Shown here one piece after another: positions 18,575-27,871 of a stretch of 64,000 bases of DNA. Below the pieces are notes generated by a model. That model had not been told where the DNA came from, did not search any database, and was given only the letters and a program-made list of their open reading frames with translations. Position 1 is the first letter of the stretch, and each line of letters starts with the position of its first letter. Origin of the DNA: Nitrospiraceae bacterium (GTDB taxonomy: Bacteria > Nitrospirota > Nitrospiria > Nitrospirales > Nitrospiraceae). The DNA lies in NCBI GenBank assembly GCA_919902505.1, contig CAKKRE010000002.1, positions 151,421 through 215,420 on the forward strand, read 5' to 3'. The translations under genes and the position numbers were made by a program.

Positions 18575-19435
18575 TTACCCGTCGCCCCATTTCAGTTTCT
18601 CCCGCAGCACCTCATAATAACTGCTCTCCGGGAAACGGATCAGTCTGGTCATGTGCTCGGAGGCCTGGCTCTCAACCGTGTCGCCCTGGGTCAATGCCAC
18701 CCCGACCTGACCGTCGAGCGTCGCCATCGCCCCATCATCCTTACTGGTCAGGACGACTTCGATTTCTGCGCTGGCAGGTACAATCAACGGCCGATGCGTC
18801 AGCGTGTGCGGACAGATGGGCGTCAGAATCAATGACGGCACCGCGGGATTGATAATCGGTCCGCCGGCTGAAAGCGAGTACGCAGTCGATCCGGTCGGGG
18901 TGCTGATGATCAGACCGTCCCCGCGCAGGTTCGTCACAAACTGCCCCTGAATCGCGATCTTGAGTTCAATCATCCGGGCGAGTGTGCCCTTACTGATAAC
19001 GACATCGTTTAAGACCACGCCGCGGGCGACCGTTTCGCCGTGCCGATGGACATGCGTCTTCAGCATCAGTCGCTCGTCGAGCACGAAATCGTTTACGAAC
19101 ATCCGCTCAAGCGACGGATATAAATTGTCCAAGACGACTTCGGTCAAGAATCCCAGACCGCCCATATTCACACCGAGAATCGGAATGCCGCGCTCGCCGG
19201 CCAATCGCGCCGCATTGAGCATCGTGCCGTCGCCTCCCAACACGAGCAGAACATCGGCCTTGCTGGCGAGATGCGTTTTTTGAAACCCGCCTTGCTCGCC
19301 AAGCAGCGTCGTCGCGGTCGTATCCAGGAGGACGTCGATGTTCCGGGAACGAAGCCACGAGACCACGGCTTGCACCGTGTTTTTCACTTCCGGAAATTTT
19401 GGTTTCGTCAGGATGCCGATGCTCTTACTTTTCAT
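18575..19435 (-). CDS. nadK: NAD kinase
   Basis: 286 residues. Diagnostic motifs: LVLGGDGTMLNAARLAG (the GGDGT active site, ~65-80), ILGVNMGGLGFLTE, LNDVVISKG (the NE/D motif as ND), GDGLIISTPTGSTAYSLSAGGPI, and a C-terminal SKDDGAMATLDGQ. It makes NADP from NAD and ATP in the cytoplasm. Convergent with the preceding flavoprotein gene (21-base gap) and divergent from clpC. Confidence 0.95.
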   Translation of the reverse strand: MKSKSIGILTKPKFPEVKNTVQAVVSWLRSRNIDVLLDTTATTLLGEQGGFQKTHLASKADVLLVLGGDGTMLNAARLAGERGIPILGVNMGGLGFLTEVVLDNLYPSLERMFVNDFVLDERLMLKTHVHRHGETVARGVVLNDVVISKGTLARMIELKIAIQGQFVTNLRGDGLIISTPTGSTAYSLSAGGPIINPAVPSLILTPICPHTLTHRPLIVPASAEIEVVLTSKDDGAMATLDGQVGVALTQGDTVESQASEHMTRLIRFPESSYYEVLREKLKWGDG

Positions 19436-19603
19436 ACATGAGACCGCGTCGCGAGGAGATGAGAAGCCGGTTGAACGGTGCGGGATTGTATCGGGATGAT
19501 TCTTTTACTGTCAAACGAGCACGCGGCGAGAAGGAGATTTCCTCCGCCGCGCGCGCCGCTGTTTCAGCAGTCGCAGCGCGGCGCCCGCGTTTCTCTCAAT
19601 ACC

Positions 19604-19632
19604 TTGACACCCCATATTGCGCTAGTTAGAAT
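19604..19632 (+). promoter_or_regulatory. Sigma-70-type promoter of clpC
   Basis: TTGACA (19604-19609), exactly 17 bp, then TAGAAT (19627-19632), about 90 bases before the clpC start. This is the best promoter match in the window apart from that at 46586. Confidence 0.78.
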
Positions 19633-19721
19633 CACATCATCAGTATTTTCGAGCCTTTGACCTGCATTGACTCACTCAGCTAAGGCTTCTCTTACAGACC
19701 CCATCACCATAAGGAGGCGGG

Positions 19722-22151
19722 ATGTTCGAACGGTTCACGGACAAGGGTCGCAAGATCATCATCCTGGCACGTGAAGAAGCCGAGCGCCATCAGAACGATT
19801 ACCTGGGCACCGAGCACCTGGTGTTGGCCATCCTTCGCGAGACGGATGGGATTGCGCTGATGATCCTCAAGAAAATGGGGCTCTCCACCGAGCAGATTCG
19901 ACTCGAAATCGAGCGGAATCTCCCGGGCGGGGGCACAACGATGACCTTCGGGGAAATTCCTTTCAGCCCGCGGGTCAAGAAAGTCATCGAGTACGGGGTT
20001 GAAGAAGCCCGGCTGCTCGGGCATAACCACATCGGCAGCGAACATCTGTTGCTCGGTCTCCTTCGGGAGGAAGAAGGCATCGGCGGGAAGATTCTCCGGA
20101 GTCTCGGCGCTAACCTCCTGACCGCCCGGCAACTCACCGTCACCTTCCTGCGTAAGTCTGCGCCGCGCGAGCGGGACCGCAAGAGCAATACGCCGGCACT
20201 CGACGAATTCGGACGCGACCTGACCCAGCTGGCCCAGGAGGGGCAGTTGGATCCCGTCATCGGTCGCGCGGACGAAATCGAGCGTGTCCTGCAGATTCTC
20301 AGCCGACGGTCGAAAAACAATCCTGTACTTATCGGCGAATCGGGGGTAGGGAAAACAGCCATTGTCGAGGGACTCGCACAGCGCATCATCGCGTCGGAAG
20401 TCCCGGACAATCTGCTGTCCCGTCGCGTCATCGCGCTCGACCTGGGCTCACTGGTGGCCGGCACGAAATATCGCGGTCAATTTGAAGAGCGCCTCAAGGT
20501 CGTGATGAAGGAGATTGTGCAGGCTGGGAATATCATTATCTTCATCGACGAGTTGCACACGTTGGTTGGGGCGGGGGCGGCGGAAGGATCCATCGATGCC
20601 TCCAACATGCTCAAGCCGGCGTTGTCCCGCGGCGAGATTCAATGCATCGGCGCCACGACACTCGACGAATATCGCAAACACATCGAGAAGGACGGCGCGC
20701 TCAAACGTCGCTTCCAACCCATCCACGTACAACCGCCCAGCACGGATGAAACGGTGCGGATCATCCAGGGTTTGCGGGACCGGTACGAGGAACACCATGG
20801 GGTGGAAATTACGGAAGACGCCATCGTAGAAGCGGTCAAGTTGGCGGATCGCTATATTACCGACCGGTTCCTGCCGGACAAGGCGATCGATCTGATCGAC
20901 GAAACCGGCTCGCGGGCGAAGTTGCAAACCTATGCCCTGCCGTCGGAACTGAAAGCGCTGGAGCAGGAACTCAAGAAGATTTCTCGCGATAAAGAGCTGG
21001 CGATCTCGATGCAAAATTTCGAGGAAGCCGTTCGCCATCGCGAAGAAGAGGAGCGCCTGCGAAAGCTCCTCGATGAATCCAAGCGGGAGTGGAAGAAGAA
21101 TCAGGAGAAACACAAGCCGACCATCGGCAAGGAAGAAGTCGCCTATGTCGTGTCGAAGATGACCGGCATTCCGCTCTTCAAGTTGGAAGAAGAAGAATCC
21201 AATAAACTGCTCCGCATGGAAGAATTCCTCCACAAGCGGGTCATCGGACAGAACGAGGCTATTTCGGCGGTGGCGCGTGCCATTCGTCGATCCAGAGCGG
21301 GTCTCAAGGAAGCGAAGAAACCCATCGGGTCCTTCATTTTCCTCGGCCCGACCGGTGTCGGAAAGACGGAATTGGCCAGGACGCTGGCGGAGTTCCTCTT
21401 CAACAGCGAAGATGCGCTCATCCGGATCGATATGTCCGAGTATCAGGAAAAGTTCACGAGCTCACGCCTCTTCGGAGCCCCTCCGGGATACGTCGGCTAC
21501 GAGGAAGGCGGACAGCTCACTGAAAAGGTTCGACGTCGTCCCTATTCGGTCGTGCTGTTCGACGAAATCGAGAAAGCGCATCCGGACGTGTTTAACGTCC
21601 TGCTGCAGGTGCTCGACGACGGTGTCCTCACGGACAGCCTGGGCCGAAAAGTCGATTTCAAGAACACGGTCGTGATCATGACCTCGAACATCGGCACGAA
21701 GATGATCCAAAAAGGCGTGTCGCTCGGATTCCAGAATGATGAAAAGGGCGGACAGGCCTTGCGCCGAAAAGAAGACGTGATGGGAGAACTCAAGCGTTCG
21801 TTCAGCCCGGAGTTTTTAAACCGGGTCGACGAAATCGTGATCTTCCATTCCCTGGAGAAGGAGCACTTGATCTACATCCTGGATATCCTGCTGCACGAGC
21901 TGAATCTCCGCCTGATCGACAAGAGCGTCAGCATCGAGGTGGACGACGAGGTGAAGCAGTGGCTCATCAAGGAAGGATACGAGCCGCTCTACGGTGCGCG
22001 GCCGATGCGCCGGATCATCCAGCGGGCGATCGGCGATCCCCTATCTGAAGAACTCATCAAGGGTCGCTTCAAGGAAAACAGGAAGATCAAAGTCGTGCTG
22101 CGCGACGGCGCGCCGGCCTTCATCGAACAAGAAGCGATGGCAGGCGTCTAG
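19722..22151 (+). CDS. clpC: ATP-dependent Clp protease ATP-binding subunit ClpC
   Basis: 809 residues, the normal length. The N-terminal repeat domain ([35 protein letters not shown]) covers 1-145. The first AAA+ module has Walker A GESGVGKT near 204. A UVR-like middle segment ([19 protein letters not shown]) lies near 430, which separates ClpC from ClpA and ClpB. The second AAA+ module has GPTGVGKTE near 543. It unfolds substrates for ClpP; a ClpP-docking loop is not confirmed by eye. AAGGAGGCGGG sits just before the ATG. A clear promoter precedes and a hairpin follows, so it is probably a single-gene unit. Confidence 0.96.
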   Translation: MFERFTDKGRKIIILAREEAERHQNDYLGTEHLVLAILRETDGIALMILKKMGLSTEQIRLEIERNLPGGGTTMTFGEIPFSPRVKKVIEYGVEEARLLGHNHIGSEHLLLGLLREEEGIGGKILRSLGANLLTARQLTVTFLRKSAPRERDRKSNTPALDEFGRDLTQLAQEGQLDPVIGRADEIERVLQILSRRSKNNPVLIGESGVGKTAIVEGLAQRIIASEVPDNLLSRRVIALDLGSLVAGTKYRGQFEERLKVVMKEIVQAGNIIIFIDELHTLVGAGAAEGSIDASNMLKPALSRGEIQCIGATTLDEYRKHIEKDGALKRRFQPIHVQPPSTDETVRIIQGLRDRYEEHHGVEITEDAIVEAVKLADRYITDRFLPDKAIDLIDETGSRAKLQTYALPSELKALEQELKKISRDKELAISMQNFEEAVRHREEEERLRKLLDESKREWKKNQEKHKPTIGKEEVAYVVSKMTGIPLFKLEEEESNKLLRMEEFLHKRVIGQNEAISAVARAIRRSRAGLKEAKKPIGSFIFLGPTGVGKTELARTLAEFLFNSEDALIRIDMSEYQEKFTSSRLFGAPPGYVGYEEGGQLTEKVRRRPYSVVLFDEIEKAHPDVFNVLLQVLDDGVLTDSLGRKVDFKNTVVIMTSNIGTKMIQKGVSLGFQNDEKGGQALRRKEDVMGELKRSFSPEFLNRVDEIVIFHSLEKEHLIYILDILLHELNLRLIDKSVSIEVDDEVKQWLIKEGYEPLYGARPMRRIIQRAIGDPLSEELIKGRFKENRKIKVVLRDGAPAFIEQEAMAGV

Positions 22152-22210
22152 CGCGAGCGAAGACCGTTACGAGAGGATCGACTCGTCGTTGAGATCCTAG
22201 AGACCACCCG

Positions 22211-22255
22211 GCAACCCCCGCGGTCCGCAACCGGATCCGGGGGTTGTCGCATTTT
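22211..22255 (+). terminator. Probable terminator after clpC
   Basis: GCAACCCCC (22211-22219) pairs with GGGGGTTGT (22239-22247), with some inner pairing, and is followed by ATTTTA. The T-run is short. Confidence 0.6.
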
Positions 22256-22399
22256 ACGGCAGGATCAGTTGTTGCCCAGATCTCCTTACAAGCAGCACCA
22301 GTCCCAGTGCGCGCCCACTGCGCCTAACCTCGCCCCTTGGGATCGAGCACACATGCATGACCAGGTTCACATGTCGTCACCCTGTCGGCAGTTTTCCCT

Positions 22400-23458
22400 A
22401 TGAAGCCTCCGGCATCCACGACGATTCTCGGCATCGAAACATCCTGCGACGAGACTGCCGCAGCGGTGCTCGACGGTGAAGGGCATGTCCTGGCCAACGT
22501 GATTTCTTCGCAGCAAACCGTCCATGAACGGTTCGGCGGGGTGGTGCCGGAATTGGCCTCGCGTGCTCATATTCAAAATGTGGATCACGTCACGCGTCAG
22601 GCTCTGGACGCAGCAGGTCTCACCTGGCAGGATCTCGGCGCCATCGCCGTCACCCAGGGACCCGGCCTGGCCGGCGCCCTGCTGGTGGGTATCAGTTATG
22701 CCAAGTCCTTAGCCTACGCGCTTGGCATTCCACTGGTCGGCGTGAGTCACCTCGAAGGCCACATCGCCTCAGCCTGGATCGACCGCCCGTCCTTTCCGAG
22801 AACCTGCGTGGTGTTGATCGCCTCAGGCGGGCACACGCATCTCTTCCACGCAAAGGAACATGGCGGCTTCCAGCTGATGGGACGAACGATCGACGATGCT
22901 GCAGGCGAAGCATTCGACAAGGGCGCACAAATGCTCGGGCTCGGATACCCGGGTGGACCGCTCATCGACGCCGCGGCCAGAAAAGGCAGTCCGGTGGCCG
23001 TGCGATTCCCTCGATCGCGCGTGAGAACCGGACAACTGGATTTCAGTTTCAGCGGTCTCAAGACGGCCTTGCTCTATCAGCTCCAGCGCATGGACCAGCA
23101 AGCCATCGCCCAACAACAGGCCGACCTGGCCGCCGGGTACCAGGAAGCGATCGTGGACGTGTTGGTCCGTCAGACATTCGCGGCCGTGCGACAGGCAGGC
23201 GTCTCAGCCCTCGCCGTCGTCGGAGGCGTCTCGGCCAACTCCCGGCTGCGAGCACGATTGACGGAGCGCGCAGCCGGGGAGGGGATTGAATTGGGACTCC
23301 CGGCCCTCTCATACTGCACAGACAATGCGGCCATGATTGCGGCGGCAGGGCAGCGGGCTCTGGAGCAGGGCAGGCTGGCATCCTTCGAATGCGAAGCGAT
23401 GCCGAATTATGCGTTGCCGGCATCGTCGGACGGCGGAACGGTGCGTCGCAGATCCTAA
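22400..23458 (+). CDS. tsaD: tRNA N6-adenosine threonylcarbamoyltransferase (t6A37 synthesis)
   Basis: 352 residues, the usual length. It begins ILGIETSCDETAAAVLD, with the ASKHA phosphate-1 region; VTQGPGLAGALLVGISYAKSLA follows. The metal-binding histidines are in GVSHLEGHIASAW. ASGGHTHLF, DDAAGEAFDKGAQMLGLGYPGGP and VVGGVSANSRLR complete the set. It transfers threonylcarbamoyl to A37 of ANN-decoding tRNAs together with TsaB and TsaE, which are not in the window. It heads an eight-gene same-strand run ending at 29812. Confidence 0.96.
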   Translation: MKPPASTTILGIETSCDETAAAVLDGEGHVLANVISSQQTVHERFGGVVPELASRAHIQNVDHVTRQALDAAGLTWQDLGAIAVTQGPGLAGALLVGISYAKSLAYALGIPLVGVSHLEGHIASAWIDRPSFPRTCVVLIASGGHTHLFHAKEHGGFQLMGRTIDDAAGEAFDKGAQMLGLGYPGGPLIDAAARKGSPVAVRFPRSRVRTGQLDFSFSGLKTALLYQLQRMDQQAIAQQQADLAAGYQEAIVDVLVRQTFAAVRQAGVSALAVVGGVSANSRLRARLTERAAGEGIELGLPALSYCTDNAAMIAAAGQRALEQGRLASFECEAMPNYALPASSDGGTVRRRS

Positions 23459-23485
23459 CGTTCGAGTACCACAAGGAGCATCACC

Positions 23486-25180
23486 ATCCCCACGATTCAC
23501 GGACACGTCACCGGTCTGAAAGCCAGTCACCTCGCGGCATTGGAGCGATTGTATCGACGCCGTGTGCCGTCCTCAGCCGTCCTTACGACCGAACTGGCGC
23601 GCACGACCACCCAGTTGACACGTGAGATTCGCCGTCCCATCGGTCTCCTGATCACTCGCCGCGGTGTCATCGAACAGGTGCTCGTGGGAGCCGGCTGCGC
23701 ACCCACCTTCGAGTCTCTGGCGAAGTTCAGAGTCGGATCACATTCCCTCCGCGGTCTCCGGCTGATTCGCACCCATCTCCACGATGACCCGTTGAGCCAG
23801 GACGATGTGACCCATCTGGCGCTCCTGCGATTGGACCTGATCGGGGTCCTGGGCGTAGACGAAAAAGGCGAGCCCAGCCTGCTGCATCTGGCGCATCTGC
23901 TCCCACCTAATCAACAGGGAGAAGTCTGCCGCATCCTGAAACCGGTCCTGTTCCACGATCTGGACCTTCAACTGGACACGTTCCTCCATGCGCTCGAAAA
24001 CGATTTGCAGCGATCGGATACCAAGCACGACGTCGCCGCCGGCACCGAATCCGCCATCCTGGTCAGCGCGGCTCCCAGAAGTCACGCCGAGCAGGAAGAG
24101 CATTTGGAAGAGCTGAAGGAACTGGCCGAATCCGCTGAGGTCCGCGTGCTGGATCGCATCGCCCAGCGCACCCACGAAGGGTTCGAGCGATACTTGCTCG
24201 GAAAAGGCAAACTGAAGGAGGTTGTGATGCGCGCGCTCCAGAAGGGAGCCGACCTCGTGATCTTCGACCAGGATCTCGCCCCGGCGCAAGCCCGCGCTAT
24301 TTCCGAGGTGACGGATCTCAAAGTGATCGATCGCACGCAGCTCATTCTGGATATTTTCGCCCGGCGCGCCCATACCCGTGAAGGCAAAGTTCAAGTGGAG
24401 CTGGCTCAGCTTCGGTATCTTCTGCCGCGACTGTCCGGGCATGGCACCTCGTTGTCGCGCCTTGGAGGCGGAATCGGTTCACGCGGCCCCGGTGAAACCA
24501 AGCTGGAAACCGATCGCCGCCGCATCCGCGATCGCATCGCGCACCTGGAGCGGGAAATCGACGACGTGGCCCGCCATCAAGATCAGCGCCGATCCCGACG
24601 TGTGCGCCAGGGGCTTCCGATCCTCTCCATCGTCGGCTACACCAATGCAGGCAAATCGACGCTGCTCAACACCCTGACCCACAGTCAGATCCCGGCCCAG
24701 GATCGTCTCTTTGAAACCCTCGACACGACGAGCCGCCGCCTTCGTTTTCCTCATGACCGCGAAGTCATCGTGACCGATACGGTGGGGTTCATTCGGGACC
24801 TCCCCAAAGATCTGGTGGGAGCCTTCCGCACCACGCTGGACGAATTGCGGGATGCCGACCTACTCCTGCACGTGGTCGATGCCTCAGCCCCCAACGTCGA
24901 TCAACAGATCACCGCTGTCGAGACCGTCTTGCAATCGCTCAACCTCGATACCATTCCACGCGTCATGGTCCTGAACAAGTGTGACCGCCTCTCGGCACAT
25001 GAGGCCGGCGTCCTCTGCCAGCGGTATCGCGCGATCGGAATCTCGGCGCCGAACCGTGAGACGCTGCGCCCGTTGATCGCCCACCTTGAATCCCTCTTGC
25101 CCACCAGTCCGACACCCCCGGGACTCGAGGAAGATCCTGACCAGCCGCCTCAGGACCTGGCGCTTGCATCTCACTCCTGA
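23486..25180 (+). CDS. hflX: GTPase HflX (start codon apparently non-canonical)
   Basis: The protein shows the HflX N-domain, the glycine-rich linker SRLGGGIGSRGPGETKLETDRR, and a GTPase domain with GYTNAGKSTLLN (G1), DTVGFIRDLP (G3) and LNKCD (G4). HflX binds ribosomes and rescues or splits stalled 70S under stress. The start is odd. The first usual start codon is TTG at 23540, but the conserved family N-terminus (HGHVTGLKASHL before ALERLYRRR) is encoded in frame upstream of it. The frame opens right after the tsaD stop. AAGGAG at 23473-23478 points to ATC at 23486 (or ATT at 23495). No ATG, GTG or TTG exists in frame between the tsaD stop and 23540. Confidence 0.85.
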   Translation: MPTIHGHVTGLKASHLAALERLYRRRVPSSAVLTTELARTTTQLTREIRRPIGLLITRRGVIEQVLVGAGCAPTFESLAKFRVGSHSLRGLRLIRTHLHDDPLSQDDVTHLALLRLDLIGVLGVDEKGEPSLLHLAHLLPPNQQGEVCRILKPVLFHDLDLQLDTFLHALENDLQRSDTKHDVAAGTESAILVSAAPRSHAEQEEHLEELKELAESAEVRVLDRIAQRTHEGFERYLLGKGKLKEVVMRALQKGADLVIFDQDLAPAQARAISEVTDLKVIDRTQLILDIFARRAHTREGKVQVELAQLRYLLPRLSGHGTSLSRLGGGIGSRGPGETKLETDRRRIRDRIAHLEREIDDVARHQDQRRSRRVRQGLPILSIVGYTNAGKSTLLNTLTHSQIPAQDRLFETLDTTSRRLRFPHDREVIVTDTVGFIRDLPKDLVGAFRTTLDELRDADLLLHVVDASAPNVDQQITAVETVLQSLNLDTIPRVMVLNKCDRLSAHEAGVLCQRYRAIGISAPNRETLRPLIAHLESLLPTSPTPPGLEEDPDQPPQDLALASHS

Positions 25181-25213
25181 CCTCTGCACAATTGGCCGCC
25201 ACCACACCGCATC

Positions 25214-25885
25214 ATGAAAGTTGCCACAACAGATCAACCGGCCGGCGTGACGGCCAAACGCCGCCTCGCACGGATGTTGACCGCATTACGCGCGACCTCA
25301 CCGGCGATGAAAGTCGAGCTGGACCATCGCACGCCCTGGGAGTTACTGGTCGCCACGATCCTGTCGGCACAATGCACCGATCAGCGGGTGAATCAGGTCA
25401 CCCCGAATCTGTTCCGCCGCTATCAGCAGCCTCGCGATTACGCTTCGGCCGATCCCGCGGAATTGGAAGCTCTCATCCGGCCGACTGGGTTCTTCAAAAC
25501 GAAAGCCAAGAACCTCATCCACTGTGCGAAGGCCGTGAACGAGCGGTTCCACGGGGAGGTTCCCGAAACAATGGAGACACTCACCACTCTACCGGGAGTC
25601 GGGCGAAAGACCGCGAATGTCCTTCTGGGCAACGCATTCGAGAAGCCGGCCATCGTGGTCGACACACATGTGAAACGAGTGGCCGGGCGGCTCGACCTGA
25701 CCCGCCATACGGATCCCGAAAAGATTGAAATGGACCTGCAACGCTTACTGCCGGCAGACCAGTGGACGGAAGGATCCCAACGGCTCCTTCTGCATGGCCG
25801 ATACATCTGCCTCGCGCGCACACCGAAATGTCGGCACTGTCCGATCTATACCGATTGCCGTTGGGAAGGGAAAACCGCACGATGA
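25214..25885 (+). CDS. nth: Endonuclease III
   Basis: 223 residues. It has the substrate-site region WELLVATILSAQCTDQRVNQVTP, the helix-hairpin-helix with catalytic Lys ahead of it (TLPGVGRKTANVLLGNAF), the catalytic Asp in VVDTHVKRVAGRL, and the C-terminal 4Fe-4S loop C-x6-C-x2-C-x5-C (CLARTPKCRHCPIYTDC). It removes oxidised pyrimidines in base excision repair. The stop overlaps the yicC start by four bases (ATGA), showing translational coupling. Confidence 0.95.
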   Translation: MKVATTDQPAGVTAKRRLARMLTALRATSPAMKVELDHRTPWELLVATILSAQCTDQRVNQVTPNLFRRYQQPRDYASADPAELEALIRPTGFFKTKAKNLIHCAKAVNERFHGEVPETMETLTTLPGVGRKTANVLLGNAFEKPAIVVDTHVKRVAGRLDLTRHTDPEKIEMDLQRLLPADQWTEGSQRLLLHGRYICLARTPKCRHCPIYTDCRWEGKTAR

Positions 25886-26760
25886 TTCGAAGCATGACGG
25901 GATATGGGAAAAAGGACGGCACGTCACAGAAGGCCGGCGTCACCGTGGAGATCCGGTCGGTCAATCACCGCTTTCTCGAAGTGGCGGTCAGACTGCCCCG
26001 ATCGTTGGCGCAACTGGAGGACCAGGTTCGAAAAACCGTCCAGCAACGCTGCCTCCGCGGACGAGTCGACGTGTCGGTCTCGGTTCATTCCGCCGGCGGC
26101 AGCCTGAAGACGGTCCAGATCGATCAGGCATTGGCCAAGCAGTATCATACGGCCCTCAAGAAGCTGCAGAAAACACTGGGGCTGCGCGGGGCGGTGGATG
26201 TGTCCACGCTCGCAGGATTCCGTGACATCTTGTCTATTTCCGATGAGCCGGTCGATGCCGGGCAACTGACGAAAACCGTGCTGCGGGTGCTGGGTGGCGC
26301 GCTGACAGACCTGGAGAAGATGCGCCGACGAGAAGGGGAGGCACTCGCCAAAGACCTGGCTCTCCACCTGGATGCGATCCGTGAGGCCAAGTCCACCGTG
26401 GCGGAAAAGACCCCGGTACTGGCCAAGCATGCATTTGAGCGCATGAAAGGCCGGATTGAGTCCCTGTTGCAGGCCGAATTGCCGGATCCGGCCCGGCTCC
26501 AACAGGAATTGGCGGTGTTTGCCGACCGTTCGGACATCTCAGAAGAATTGGTCAGACTTGAGTCACATATGCTACAGTTCGATCAGCAGCTCCACAGTAA
26601 GGAGTCGGTGGGGAAGACCTTAGAGTTCCTGCTCCAGGAAATGGGGCGGGAAGTGAACACCATCGGCTCAAAGGCCAACGACGCCGACATCGCCGCGTTG
26701 GTGGTCCGAATGAAAGCCGAACTGGAAAAATTGCGCGAACAAGTTCAGAATGTCGAATAG
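25882..26760 (+). CDS. yicC: YicC-family protein (putative endoribonuclease)
   Basis: 292 residues. It starts with the family signature MIRSMTGYGKKDG, then VEIRSVNHRFLEVAVRLPR, and ends with SKANDADIAALVVRMKAELEKLREQVQNVE, as in YicC/YloC. The family is reported as an endoribonuclease in E. coli; no activity is shown here. The ATG at 25882 overlaps the nth stop. The very common bacterial order yicC-gmk-rpoZ-coaBC is kept here. Confidence 0.93.
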   Translation: MIRSMTGYGKKDGTSQKAGVTVEIRSVNHRFLEVAVRLPRSLAQLEDQVRKTVQQRCLRGRVDVSVSVHSAGGSLKTVQIDQALAKQYHTALKKLQKTLGLRGAVDVSTLAGFRDILSISDEPVDAGQLTKTVLRVLGGALTDLEKMRRREGEALAKDLALHLDAIREAKSTVAEKTPVLAKHAFERMKGRIESLLQAELPDPARLQQELAVFADRSDISEELVRLESHMLQFDQQLHSKESVGKTLEFLLQEMGREVNTIGSKANDADIAALVVRMKAELEKLREQVQNVE

Positions 26761-26790
26761 TGTCGGCCTGGTGCCGATGTCGAACCACCT

Positions 26791-27507
26791 ATGAATACCG
26801 CGCCCGTTTCATCCAACGATAAACCTCCCCAAGTACGGCGGGGCATTTTGTTTATCATTTCGGCTCCGTCGGGGAGCGGGAAGACGACATTGTGCAAACA
26901 GATCACGGCCAATGTCCCTGGATTGTGGCATTCGATCTCGTACACCACGCGCAAACCGCGCCCGGGCGAGGTGGATGGGCAGGATTACCATTTTCTCGAT
27001 GAGCCGGCCTTCCGCCAGATGATCGATCGGAATGAATTCATCGAATGGGCGCATGTCTACGGCAATTTGTACGGCACACCGCGCAAGATGCTGACCGAGA
27101 AAATGGAACAGGGCATCGACGTGCTGCTCGAAATCGATGTGCAGGGCGCGCGTTCAGTGAAAAAAAAGTTTGAAGACGGCGTGTATATCTTCATTCTGCC
27201 GCCGTCGTTCGACACGCTGCGGACAAGGCTTCAAAACCGGGCTGGGGACTCGCCGGACGAAATTCAACGCCGCCTGCAGAAAGCCAAAGAAGAGGTCTGG
27301 AGCTACCGGGAGTACTACTACATCGTCCGGAACGACGACCTGAAGCAATCCTTGAAAGAGCTCGAAAGCATTTTCCTGGCGGAACGGATCAAAACCAAAC
27401 GCCTGAACATGACGTGGTTGGAAGAAAAATTCATTCTCGACAAAGAGGGCAAGCAGGGGAATTCCTCCTCCGCCCCCGCATCAAAGGAGCACTTGCATCA
27501 TGGGTGA
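26791..27507 (+). CDS. gmk: Guanylate kinase
   Basis: 238 residues, about 30 longer than E. coli Gmk, with extra residues at both ends. P-loop SAPSGSGKTTLCKQ, GMP-binding SYTTRKPRPGEVDGQDYHFL, EWAHVYGNLYGTP, and LLEIDVQGARSVKKKF. It converts GMP to GDP. The C-terminal tail (KEGKQGNSSSAPASKEHLHHG) is polar and overlaps the start of rpoZ by eight bases. Confidence 0.95.
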   Translation: MNTAPVSSNDKPPQVRRGILFIISAPSGSGKTTLCKQITANVPGLWHSISYTTRKPRPGEVDGQDYHFLDEPAFRQMIDRNEFIEWAHVYGNLYGTPRKMLTEKMEQGIDVLLEIDVQGARSVKKKFEDGVYIFILPPSFDTLRTRLQNRAGDSPDEIQRRLQKAKEEVWSYREYYYIVRNDDLKQSLKELESIFLAERIKTKRLNMTWLEEKFILDKEGKQGNSSSAPASKEHLHHG

Positions 27508-27862
27508 AATGTTAAGTTTGTTACCGGAATACGCCACCGGGGAGTTCGATTCACGACACCGGCTGGTGATTATCGCCGCGCAGCGGGCGAAACAACTCGT
27601 GCAGGGCGCGCGCATGTCCGGCCCGTCAAAATTCACCAAAGAAACGAGCATCGCGCTCGACGAAGTCCTTCGGCACAAGGTCAAATTCCTGATCGGACAG
27701 GAAGCCCGCGATGCGATCAAGGAATCCAAACGGGTCAAGGAAGGCGAGACGGAACGCCTGGCCATGATGACCGGAGAGGACGCCAAGGAAATCAAGAAAG
27801 AGCTGAGCGTCTACGTCGACGATACCGTCAAGCCCGCCCCTGCTCCGGAGGGCGAGGAGTAG
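27500..27862 (+). CDS. rpoZ: RNA polymerase omega subunit
   Basis: 120 residues. It follows gmk directly, as in many bacteria. The N-terminal helix region FDSRHRLVIIAAQRAKQLVQG is the conserved omega element that contacts beta-prime. The acidic C-terminal tail (APAPEGEE) is typical of longer omegas. The ATG overlaps the gmk end and is preceded by AAAGGAG inside gmk. Confidence 0.88.
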   Translation: MGEMLSLLPEYATGEFDSRHRLVIIAAQRAKQLVQGARMSGPSKFTKETSIALDEVLRHKVKFLIGQEARDAIKESKRVKEGETERLAMMTGEDAKEIKKELSVYVDDTVKPAPAPEGEE

Positions 27863-27871
27863 TCCCGCTTC

